Source: Melioribacter sp. (GTDB taxonomy: Bacteria > Bacteroidota > Ignavibacteria > Ignavibacteriales > Melioribacteraceae). From it: 33,490 bases of DNA. Of the stretch, positions 9,001-16,323 are shown piece by piece; the stretch's first letter is position 1, and every line of letters starts with the position of its first letter. The stretch is from positions 1 to 33,490 of the forward strand of contig PMDS01000113.1 in the NCBI GenBank assembly GCA_003155655.1. The letters run 5' to 3'. Below the pieces are notes generated by a model that was not told the DNA's origin, ran no database searches, and worked only from the letters and a program-made list of their open reading frames with translations. The position numbers and the translations under genes were made by a program.

Positions 9001-9317
9001 TTGTTGGATATGAATATTATTTTTCTTCTTATAAATTTGTCTCACCTTTATATTATTCACCTCGTAGTTTTGAATCACACAGTATCTGGGCAGAATGGAC
9101 TGCAAATATCAATAAATTCAAGTTAAAAGCCGGGGGTAAACTAGGTTATGTACCGGCAGCAGATTTTGTGGTAAGTGAATTATACGGTGAAACAGTATAT
9201 AATCCTATAACCAGATTAATAATTACATGCCGTCTCAGCTATGGAAACAGCTTCAGGTACGATTCCAGTTATAAAAGTTTTGCCGGTACCCTATATGCAT
9301 ATTTTGGTATCTACTAA
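6093..9317 (+). CDS. TPR-containing outer-membrane beta-barrel exporter (BcsC/PgaA/PelB-like)
   Basis: This 1074-residue protein begins with a signal peptide (MNKILKIFLFLILVITSNII). A superhelix of many TPR repeats follows at about 28-770, with units such as GRYGEAVDLLNKYIAANPREADGY and later copies around 330-480 and 540-770. From about 780 to the end there are alternating beta strands ending in an aromatic residue (AYFGIY), as expected of an outer-membrane barrel. Known exopolysaccharide exporters BcsC, PgaA and PelB share this periplasmic-TPR plus C-terminal barrel architecture. The ATG at 6093 overlaps the preceding TGA, and an alternative TTG at 6090 is less likely. Its place before a GT2 synthase supports polysaccharide export. 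The exact polymer is unknown. Confidence 0.82.
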   Translation: MNKILKIFLFLILVITSNIISQNKSLAFKNQAILLMKGGRYGEAVDLLNKYIAANPREADGYHNRGLCYEQKINYENAVLDLKRARTLDPANISIKNDLDRVIGIWHRELYQKIDGHKRDIAIDPKHAFSYLEIGKCYRWLEDWSNAEIWYDEYLNRDDNASPDEIIRYTEILAKTGSIIKGERILKKFVARYPEDWRLWSRYGYFTYWLGKYKIAEDAFTASLGFKPFFKEAADGLDLAKREGYLTQYQGRAFEKSEYPIDRYTRILRTDPDNDDIRFNLVKDLIGANRYEEAYQNLQYLQTKHSDDDKFKSYWKNVTENRDSTFNKNVEVFTGRLKENPADKEAVMKLAEAYGNLFYYDNAIEVLTEYLQDLPEDQDLDARFKFAQYAAWNYEWEKAIAQLQKLLQYDPNNIDYQLLRGQIAVWTVNDLDMAEQYLLNVHDKRPNDMNAIIGLVSLYSWEKKFSEAKKYLEIAQAIAPRSNEVENAVSNFEIHVAAEEEVKVFGIKGEAEKLTIQNKCPEALAKFDEYKSKRTALTRDELIEYADIASCAKEFNKAIEAYDKILAEKFDYKIALQRAKNYFYNHDSSKAVVELENLSHQNPNDDEARLFLADAYTQTDQLEKAEDIYRDYAPKIKDESDKNLLDQRMIFLGESYVKDKNFEKASEIFNEVANSSEDSLVQRDLMQRRLYLGSALIDEKKLDEAQELFSQLDQSRFDTDLKKDFNQRKLILGDAFVASQDYSRAEDIYDEVLNSTNDTTQQRLIKERISWIPPYGINRGFHSIGSLFALFLPTNIGLSPFTTYYTDNQKFHFWNYGMRLDAGFIGILGLGASWSRTNLDNLIASRNFSQLKGLATIKILNSLSLFGSYGILNIPNEANRKIGDAGIRFEKQDEYSAVFSFENNDTRMILYSPNLIYSRLGINYYRLNGLYNYKNLFRISALYNYFSISDNNEGNDLQIRLGKMLFQNGLVGYEYYFSSYKFVSPLYYSPRSFESHSIWAEWTANINKFKLKAGGKLGYVPAADFVVSELYGETVYNPITRLIITCRLSYGNSFRYDSSYKSFAGTLYAYFGIY

Positions 9318-9406
9318 TGAACAATTCCGAAATAAAAGAATTACTCTGCTTAATTTCATAATTTTGTACACTAAATTGCACTCATAATTATTTGAAAGGA
9401 TTTTGA

Positions 9407-10723
9407 ATGTATAAGAAAATACAACTTATTTTAATTATTATTTGGGGATTTCCCTTTTTTGCTTTTTCTCAACAATTAGCTTCAAATATTTCCTTTGATG
9501 AGTATTCTCATTTCGGATATGATGGAAATATTCTCGATTTAGTTGATAAAGTTTCTGACGTAAGAGAATTTGAAACTGCTGAAAAAGATAATTTAGTTAA
9601 CCCTCTTCAGCCTAAACTTGGTAAGTTTGTACCAATTACTGGAAACATTAGACAACTGGAACATTTTTTTTCTGAGCTTAAAAAATCGAAAAACAAAAAA
9701 ATCAGAATTGCCCATTATGGTGACTCTCTTCTGCTTGGTGATATTATAACTGAATATTTAAGGGAAAAATTTCAGGATAAATATTCAGGAAAAGGAATTG
9801 GATATCTATCAATTGTTGCTGACGATTACCGTATGAGGAGATCAATAATGCAGTCATATTCTGATGACTGGCAGTCTACTTCTTTTGTTACAAGAAACCC
9901 TGAACAATTTCCCTATGGAATTAATGGAACAGTCACAAAACCTAAGCCGGGCAGTTGGGTTAAATATGAATCTGTCCCGATGTTTAAATCTACAAGCTCA
10001 TTTGATATAGTCAAAGTATTTTATTCAAACGCTGATAAAAGTTCATCATTAAAATATTCAATTGATAAAAGCACTCCTCAAAATCTGAATTTTGAGCCGG
10101 GAGATGATATTCGACAGGTTACAATCAATAAACCAAATTCCAAGACATTTGAACTACAATTTATTGACGGAAAAGCACCGTTTATTTATGGAATTAGTCT
10201 CGAATCTAGTACTGGTATTATCATTGATAATTTCCCGATGAGAGGAAATTCCGGCGCTTCTTTAGCAGAAATTTCTGCTAAAACTTTAACTGATTTTAAC
10301 AAATTAATGGATTACGACTTAATTATATTTAACTATGGAGCAAATGTCTCTTCTCCTAATGTAGGTATATACACTGTTTATGAAAATAAAATGGTTTCTG
10401 TAATTGAAGGGTTTAAAAAAATCTTTCCTAAAACAAGCTTCTTATTGATTAGCGCAGCTGATAAAACTGTTAAAAAGGGGAGCCAATTTATTACAAATCC
10501 TGATGTACCTGTTTTACTTGAGTCACAGAAAAAAATTGCTGAGCGTACTAATATTGCTTTTTGGAATTTATGGGAGGCAATGGGAGGCAATAATTCGATG
10601 AAAGATTGGGTAGATGCGTCACCTCCGCAGGCTTTAAAGGACTACGCACATTTTACCACTGAAGGCGGCTCAAGGGTTGGAGAATTGTTATTTGAGTCTC
10701 TTATGGACGCTGATAAAAGATGA
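9407..10723 (+). CDS. Secreted SGNH/GDSL hydrolase-like protein
   Basis: This 438-residue protein has a signal peptide ending near FAFSQ. Its SGNH fold has block I HYGDS (S107 nucleophile), a Gly/Asn block at MRGNSGASL, block III IFNYGAN, and a C-terminal D412-x-x-H415 (DYAHF) catalytic pair, so the serine-hydrolase triad appears intact. Between blocks I and III lies a beta-rich insert (about 150-270). In polysaccharide loci such proteins add or remove O-acetyl groups (AlgX/AlgJ-type transferases or esterases). Which applies here cannot be decided, and no MBOAT acyl donor partner is present in the window. A Shine-Dalgarno (AAAGGA) precedes the ATG. It sits between the exporter and the synthase, so it probably acts on the polymer in the periplasm. 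Confidence 0.77.
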   Translation: MYKKIQLILIIIWGFPFFAFSQQLASNISFDEYSHFGYDGNILDLVDKVSDVREFETAEKDNLVNPLQPKLGKFVPITGNIRQLEHFFSELKKSKNKKIRIAHYGDSLLLGDIITEYLREKFQDKYSGKGIGYLSIVADDYRMRRSIMQSYSDDWQSTSFVTRNPEQFPYGINGTVTKPKPGSWVKYESVPMFKSTSSFDIVKVFYSNADKSSSLKYSIDKSTPQNLNFEPGDDIRQVTINKPNSKTFELQFIDGKAPFIYGISLESSTGIIIDNFPMRGNSGASLAEISAKTLTDFNKLMDYDLIIFNYGANVSSPNVGIYTVYENKMVSVIEGFKKIFPKTSFLLISAADKTVKKGSQFITNPDVPVLLESQKKIAERTNIAFWNLWEAMGGNNSMKDWVDASPPQALKDYAHFTTEGGSRVGELLFESLMDADKR

Positions 10724-10791
10724 GAAATGATCTGTGTAACATTATGAAGAAATTATAGCTTTCTCTTACATTCTTACTTTAAGAAGTTGTA

Positions 10792-10818
10792 TTAACTTAT
10801 ATTGTTGCAATAAGTTAA
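10792..10818. promoter_or_regulatory. 9-bp inverted repeat in the leader region of the GT2 synthase
   Basis: TTAACTTAT (10792-10800) pairs with ATAAGTTAA (10810-10818) across nine bases, about 170 bases before the synthase start. It is followed by A's rather than T's, so it is not a + strand terminator. It may be an operator or a leader hairpin. The rest of the 10724-10988 spacer shows nothing I recognise. Confidence 0.3.
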
Positions 10819-10988
10819 AAAATAATTTATATTCCATCTAGGTTTGTTTCCTAATGAGGCATCTGAAGATAACTGGGCAAAGTTGGAACAGTTTTATTGT
10901 TATTAAGTGCTTAAATATGAGAAATTCCACAAATACAGTGGCACTTATATTGTTACATTAACTATTGTAAATTTCAAGATTTTTTATA

Positions 10989-12428
10989 GTGAATATTGCA
11001 AATCAAAAATATCAAATTGCTCTAGATAATAGAGAATTAAAATCTCCAAAGAGAAATCTTGGAGCAGAGAAAATACGGGCAATTTTTATTTCCGGCATTA
11101 TTTCTTTGCTGCTTATTTTAACCATTATTTTTACACTTCCACTTACTGTGTTAACGTGGAGCGGACTATTTGTTTATTCTTCTATTGTATCCCTTGTAAT
11201 TTTTTTGTTCATACTTTTAATCAGGTATTTCGCAACTCTCTTTATGGCATATTTTTATATGACCAGATACACTGTAGAATCTAAAGAAGGGTATTATCCT
11301 TTTATTTCGGTTATTGTCCCGGTTTATAATGAAGGTGTTGTAATTAAACAATCGATTGAGTCTTTATTGGATCTTGATTACCCTAATTATGAGATAATAA
11401 TCGTTAATGACGGTTCTACTGATAATACTGCAGTAATTGGAGAATCATTAGTAGGGCATCAAGCTGGAAGGAATGGACATGTAAAAGTTTCGCTAATTAA
11501 TAAACCCAATGGCGGTAAAGCTAAAGCGCTTAATGCTGGTATCCAGTATTCTGAAGCTCAATATGTTTTATGTATGGATGGTGACTCGCAGCTTACTCCA
11601 AATTCATTAAAAGTTGCTATAAGACATTTTATTGATCCGGCAGTTGGTGCTGTGGCAGGTAATGTTAAAGTCCAAAATCGGAAAAGAGTTTTGACAGATC
11701 TTCAGGCTCTTGAATATTTAGAAGGGCTTAATATGGCAAGAAGTGCCCAGGGATTTGTTCAGATGGTAAATATAATTCCGGGACCAATTGGTTTATTTAG
11801 AAAAACTGCATTGCGTGATGCCGGTTTTTATTCTAGTGATACTTTTGCAGAAGATGCTGACGTTACTTTGAAAATATTAGCTAACAATTGGAAAATAGTT
11901 TATGAACCGAATGCAATTGCATATACGGAAGCGCCAATCTCTATTTACCAATTGTTAAAACAAAGATACAGATGGACGCGGGGTATTTTACAGGCTGTAA
12001 GGAAACACAAACGTTATTTATTCAATCCAACAGTAAATTTTAATAATAGCTTTGTTCTATGGCAGATGTTTTATGAAGCTCTTGTTTGGCCTGCCATGAA
12101 TATCTTTGTGAACCTTTACTTTATTATTGTTGCACTTTTTTATGGGCTATCAAGTTTCATATTTTTGTGGTGGATAGGAATAGCGGTTCTTGACCTTATG
12201 GCTGCAGTTTATTGTATTGCTGCTGAAAAGGAAGAGTTTAGACTGGTACCTTATGCAATAATTTATAGAATTGTATTTATTTTATTGATAGATGTTACAA
12301 AAGCAATGGCTACAGTAGAAGAGTTTTTAGGATTTAGAATGACCTGGGGAAAACTGGAAAGAACCGGAACTGGTGGTTCTTCGGGTCTGGCAGCTAAACC
12401 GGCGGCAAATACTGCCGGTACAAGATAA
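10989..12428 (+). CDS. GT2 processive glycosyltransferase (PgaC/cellulose-synthase-like)
   Basis: This 479-residue inner-membrane protein has hydrophobic segments at about 30-52 and 57-82, a cytosolic GT2 domain (about 95-330), then three or so C-terminal membrane helices. Synthase motifs are intact: VNDGS (D141), DGD (D197/D199), AED (D289, catalytic base) and the processivity motif Q325-x-x-R328-W329. Family members polymerise UDP-sugars and extrude the chain (poly-GlcNAc, cellulose, hyaluronan). Size and topology are closest to PgaC-type N-acetylglucosamine synthases, but the sugar is not determined. There is no PilZ domain at the C terminus. The GTG at 10989 is chosen because an in-frame TAA lies at 10968 and no ATG occurs before the catalytic region. 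Confidence 0.9.
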   Translation: MNIANQKYQIALDNRELKSPKRNLGAEKIRAIFISGIISLLLILTIIFTLPLTVLTWSGLFVYSSIVSLVIFLFILLIRYFATLFMAYFYMTRYTVESKEGYYPFISVIVPVYNEGVVIKQSIESLLDLDYPNYEIIIVNDGSTDNTAVIGESLVGHQAGRNGHVKVSLINKPNGGKAKALNAGIQYSEAQYVLCMDGDSQLTPNSLKVAIRHFIDPAVGAVAGNVKVQNRKRVLTDLQALEYLEGLNMARSAQGFVQMVNIIPGPIGLFRKTALRDAGFYSSDTFAEDADVTLKILANNWKIVYEPNAIAYTEAPISIYQLLKQRYRWTRGILQAVRKHKRYLFNPTVNFNNSFVLWQMFYEALVWPAMNIFVNLYFIIVALFYGLSSFIFLWWIGIAVLDLMAAVYCIAAEKEEFRLVPYAIIYRIVFILLIDVTKAMATVEEFLGFRMTWGKLERTGTGGSSGLAAKPAANTAGTR

Positions 12429-12452
12429 AATAAGTTATTAATAGAGGTTAAT

Positions 12453-12959
12453 ATGGAATTAATTCCAATACTTTCTTTAATCATTTTAGTTGCAACGATA
12501 TCAACATTTATTCTTGCAGTTGGTGCATATATACTTTATAAAGTTAGAGAAAGAAAAGGGCTCACTGCTCAAGTTGCTCAACCAGCATCACTTCCTGCTG
12601 AATTAGTAGCCCCTGCACCGCTGATGTCCGAACAAAGAATTTTAACACCCGAGATGAGAACGTTTGAAATTCAAACTCCGCAGCAGCAGGAATATGGCTA
12701 TGATTATCAACGTCAACAGGGTTATCCCTCGCATGAAGAAGCCTCTAGAGGACCTGAGTTAAAGCCGACTTTTGTTGGTACTCCTCCTCCAACATATGGT
12801 GATGGAAGATACCAAAAGCCGACTGGTGAAAATAATCGTAATGTTGAACCTGAGAAGGCACCTCCTGCAAAGAAAAAATTTATGCGTTACACTAATGAAG
12901 GTTACGTTGAACCTACACACAAGGAAAAGAAACAAGAGGATAATCTGAGGTGGCGGTAA
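12453..12959 (+). CDS. Single-helix membrane protein with Pro/Gln-rich tail
   Basis: I do not recognise this 168-residue family. Residues 4-30 form one transmembrane helix, followed by a basic KVRERK stretch that predicts a cytoplasmic tail. The remaining 135 residues are low in complexity and rich in Pro, Gln, Glu and Tyr (for example QTPQQQEYGYDYQRQQGYPS), ending in a basic KFMRYTNEGYVEP segment. It lies 24 bases after the synthase gene, and its last ten bases overlap the next gene, so it is almost certainly co-translated with both. By position it could be an assembly or tethering subunit of the synthase, loosely like small one-helix accessory proteins of cellulose operons. That is inference only. 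Confidence 0.75.
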   Translation: MELIPILSLIILVATISTFILAVGAYILYKVRERKGLTAQVAQPASLPAELVAPAPLMSEQRILTPEMRTFEIQTPQQQEYGYDYQRQQGYPSHEEASRGPELKPTFVGTPPPTYGDGRYQKPTGENNRNVEPEKAPPAKKKFMRYTNEGYVEPTHKEKKQEDNLRWR

Positions 12960-14848
12960 AAGAAGCTAAAGGGCTCAAAGTTAACTACCTTATTATCTTT
13001 CTTAGCGGATTAGTTCTTTTAATATCTGCAGTGCTTGTCTTTTTGCTTATCATTAGAAATATTTATGGCAACTACGAATTAAAACAAATATTACCTACCA
13101 AAGAAAATCTCAAATTTTTATCTGATGAAAAAAAGGGAAAAGCAGCTATACTGTACTCTAAGTATACAGAAATTATGCTGCCTGCCGGGAGTACATGGAT
13201 TAGAGATAATGTTGATACATGGAAAAAATTTATTAAAAATGCCAAGATGAATTATGATGTTATAACAGACCAAAATATTGAGTTAGGTGAACATTTTGAT
13301 TATAAACTTATTGTGCTGCCTGGATCAAAGTCTTTGAGCGACAAAGAAATAATGCAGCTTAAGAGATATGTTGAAAATGGCGGGAGCATTTTTGTTACTG
13401 GTGGCCCTGCAACTTATTCCGATGAGGGCAAATGGAGAGGATGGGATTTCTTTAAAGAATTATTTGGAATGAATTTCAATAGAGAAATCAAACCCGAGGA
13501 GTCATACAAAGTACACACGTTAAGGGGTAACCTGGCTATAACAGCTCAAATTCCTACAGGTTATACTTTAAAAATTGCTACCTGGGATAGACCTATTTAT
13601 GCTGAAGTTCTTGAGCCAAGGACAACTCAGGTTAGCTTCTGGTATGATTTCAGAAAAGAAGCAGGACTAGTGCGTGAAGAAATTCAAAAAAGCGCGGGTA
13701 TTGCTTATGGCACTTATGGAAAGGGACGATTTGTCTGGTATGGTTTTGAAATAAACTCTGTTCTCGGTGTTCAAAAGGATTATATTTATTTTGAGAGACT
13801 TTTTAATAATTCTGTTAATTGGTTAATTTATCAGCCAACTGCTTTTGTAAAAGACTGGCCATCATCTTATGAAGCGGCGCTCGTTTTTATTCCAGAAATA
13901 ACCGGGCAGCCTGAAAATGCTTATAACGTGAACAATTTATTCGTGAACAATCAAACGCCTGCTACATTTTTTGTAGATCAAAATACTGCAACTAAAAATC
14001 CTGGATTAATTCGTTCTCTTGCAACTAAAGGAAGCATCGGGGCAGTTCTTGATATCGGCTTCTTAGAATCTCAGGAAGATACTATTAACAAGCTGTTTAG
14101 TAAAGAAGTGCAAACTAGCAGTTTAAAATATGTAGTTGATACTTTAGGAAAAATTTCTAATTCTAAGATTAAAGCTGTAATGCCGTTAAATGGTTATTAT
14201 GATGATAATACCTTGCAGGCAATGACAACTAACGATTGTGAATTTTTAGTTACAGATTCTCTGACTGATAGATCAGTACCTGAAATTAGAATTCGAAATA
14301 ACAAACCCATAATGATTATTACAAAAACAGCCAGGGATGATTACGAGGTTGTGCGTAATTATGGATTAATAAATACAGAATTTCAGAGATATACTTACGA
14401 AGAAGATGTTGACCGTGTTTTGTTTGAAGGCGGATTATATGTTTTTAAGGTACATACTGATTACCAATTACAACCGCAATACTCTTCTGTTATTCGTGAC
14501 GTCCTTAATTATGCGCAAAGTAAAAAAATGTGGATTACTTCTTTAAGGGATTTAAAAACCTGGTGGATGCGCAGGCAGGGTGTTGAAGTTAGATATGAAG
14601 CCAGAAGTAAAAGAAGAATTGCTGTTGAATTGACTAATCCCCGGGACGAAAGAGTTGATGAATTGGTAATTCAGGTTAATTTTAACAAAAGAGTAAAGAA
14701 TGTTGAAGTTACTTCTGATATTATCAATACTAAAATTCCTAAATATAAATTAGTTAATGATTCCCAGACAATCTACTTCTATCTTGATAGGATGGAAGCG
14801 CATGAGACGCGTTCTCTTTTAGTGGATTTTGATAATATTGAAAACTAA
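12950..14848 (+). CDS. Membrane-anchored protein with amidotransferase-like and dead deacetylase-like domains
   Basis: Of 632 residues, 13-36 form a membrane anchor with the rest probably periplasmic. About 62-295 looks like a class I glutamine-amidotransferase-type alpha/beta fold (KLIVLPGSKSLSD, VENGGSIFVTGG, GKGRFVWYGF). About 305-545 resembles a polysaccharide deacetylase barrel: PATFFVDQ, then NPGLIRSLATKGSIG. However, the metal and catalytic TFDD motif reads VFIPE and the HxxxH region reads AVLDIGFLE, so it should not be an active NodB-type enzyme. A C-terminal beta domain (about 550-630) follows. The GTG start at 12950 has a good Shine-Dalgarno (AAGAGGA) and overlaps the previous gene. 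A structural or polymer-binding role in secretion is the likeliest guess. Confidence 0.72.
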   Translation: MAVKEAKGLKVNYLIIFLSGLVLLISAVLVFLLIIRNIYGNYELKQILPTKENLKFLSDEKKGKAAILYSKYTEIMLPAGSTWIRDNVDTWKKFIKNAKMNYDVITDQNIELGEHFDYKLIVLPGSKSLSDKEIMQLKRYVENGGSIFVTGGPATYSDEGKWRGWDFFKELFGMNFNREIKPEESYKVHTLRGNLAITAQIPTGYTLKIATWDRPIYAEVLEPRTTQVSFWYDFRKEAGLVREEIQKSAGIAYGTYGKGRFVWYGFEINSVLGVQKDYIYFERLFNNSVNWLIYQPTAFVKDWPSSYEAALVFIPEITGQPENAYNVNNLFVNNQTPATFFVDQNTATKNPGLIRSLATKGSIGAVLDIGFLESQEDTINKLFSKEVQTSSLKYVVDTLGKISNSKIKAVMPLNGYYDDNTLQAMTTNDCEFLVTDSLTDRSVPEIRIRNNKPIMIITKTARDDYEVVRNYGLINTEFQRYTYEEDVDRVLFEGGLYVFKVHTDYQLQPQYSSVIRDVLNYAQSKKMWITSLRDLKTWWMRRQGVEVRYEARSKRRIAVELTNPRDERVDELVIQVNFNKRVKNVEVTSDIINTKIPKYKLVNDSQTIYFYLDRMEAHETRSLLVDFDNIEN

Positions 14849-15066
14849 TTGCTCTTATTTAGTGAATAATGAAAAATTTACCCATTCATGTTGAATTGGT
14901 TACAAAATAAAAAAAAAGTCCCAGCCAAAAGTACTTTTCATTTATAATAAATTGATGTATTATTTAATTGTCAAAGAAAACAGAGTTTTACTAAATTAAT
15001 TAAACATTATCAAAACTGATTCTCATTTATTAAATTGGATATCATAAAAATGGTCAATGAGTTCTA

Positions 15067-16314
15067 ATGAAATTGAGAACTACTAAAAGCATCTTTTTGT
15101 TATTCCTGTTTATTCTATTAACAGGATTAACTGTTAGCTGTGTTGAATCCTTATCAGACACTCAAACCTCTGCTGTGCCTACTATAACTATTTCAAGCCC
15201 TAAAACTAATGATACTGTTAAGATTGGTCAGAATGTAATTACTTATCAGGCAGCTGATGGATCCGGCGGGCAAGGGCTTTCATTTTATGAATTATATGTA
15301 AACAAAGGATTTAAAAAAAATTATCAGCTAAATTCTGATGGAACAAATCCTGCAATTTATTTAGTTGTCGATTCTACTCTTCTTCATACAAAGATTAGTT
15401 ATTCTGTTAAAGTTTATGATAAGGGTGGCAATTCCAAAGAAAGTACAATACAAACGAACATATATGTTAAGGATAAAGAACCAGCTGCACCATCAAATTT
15501 ATTGTTAACAAAGATTAGTGATTATGCTGTCACATTAAAGTGGCAAGACAACTCAACTAATGAACTGGGGTTTGAACTCTGGCGAAGAGACGTTGGGAGT
15601 AGCGGAGTAGTTGAATATAGAAAATGGAAAACCTTGCCGGTAAATACGATCAGTTTTACAGATACTGGTTTATCTCCTTATGTTGATTATATTTATAAAG
15701 AAAGAGCGTTTGGCGAAGGGGGTTATTCTGCATTTTGCGATGAAGTTACTACCAGCAACTTGCCGGGTGGTCCTTGGAATTTACAAGCTGAAGCAATTGG
15801 CGCTAGCAGCGTTCACTTAACGTGGGTCGACTTTGCTATTAACGAGCAAGGTTTCCAGATTGAAAGAACTGATCCAAATACAAATACATTTAAAGTATTA
15901 GCTTTAGCTGGTCCAAACATTACTGAATATTATGATAATTCAGTTTCTGCCAGCTCAGCTTATAGTTACAGGATATGCTATTTTACATTAACAACACAAA
16001 GTTCATATTCAAATATTGCAACTATTTCTACTTACTATATTGATGTTGATCCTCCAACAATTACTTATTACGACACAAATGGATTAATTAAATGGCATGA
16101 TAACAGCCATTATCAGGCTAAATCAACAATCATAGAAAGAAAAGTTGGATTAAATGGCGAATATTTTGAACTTGCAACAATCAACGTTGATTCAGGAATA
16201 ACCGATTATCAATATACAGATCCACCAACTGGAGTTATATACTATTACCGTCTGAGACAGTCGTTAAGTACTAGAGTTTTTACTCCATATTCATTAGAAA
16301 TTCATATTCCTTAA
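15067..16314 (+). CDS. Lipoprotein with Ig-like and FnIII domains
   Basis: This 415-residue protein has a signal peptide ending in the lipobox LTVSC, so it is probably lipidated and exported. An Ig-like domain (about 38-135) precedes three FnIII-like units. Each of the first two has the pattern 'V.L.W.D.S.NE.GFE.WRR' or 'VHLTWVDFAINEQGFQIER', and the third (about 325-415) is IKWHDNS...IIERKVG. Such domains usually bind carbohydrate or protein partners at the cell surface. The stop is nine bases before the kinase gene, so the two share an operon. By location it may retain or organise the exported polymer or serve as an accessory surface protein. No enzyme motif is seen. The preceding spacer (14849-15066) holds no recognisable element. 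Confidence 0.8.
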   Translation: MKLRTTKSIFLLFLFILLTGLTVSCVESLSDTQTSAVPTITISSPKTNDTVKIGQNVITYQAADGSGGQGLSFYELYVNKGFKKNYQLNSDGTNPAIYLVVDSTLLHTKISYSVKVYDKGGNSKESTIQTNIYVKDKEPAAPSNLLLTKISDYAVTLKWQDNSTNELGFELWRRDVGSSGVVEYRKWKTLPVNTISFTDTGLSPYVDYIYKERAFGEGGYSAFCDEVTTSNLPGGPWNLQAEAIGASSVHLTWVDFAINEQGFQIERTDPNTNTFKVLALAGPNITEYYDNSVSASSAYSYRICYFTLTTQSSYSNIATISTYYIDVDPPTITYYDTNGLIKWHDNSHYQAKSTIIERKVGLNGEYFELATINVDSGITDYQYTDPPTGVIYYYRLRQSLSTRVFTPYSLEIHIP

Positions 16315-16323
16315 TAGCTGGCA

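Noticed and set aside
9359-9366. TAATTTTG resembling a Bacteroidota -7 element before the SGNH gene
   Set aside because: No matching -33 element is present, and the motif is common in AT-rich DNA.
14927-14938. AAAAGTACTTTT palindrome upstream of the FnIII lipoprotein
   Set aside because: A 12-bp AT-rich palindrome without a neighbouring promoter match is likely by chance.
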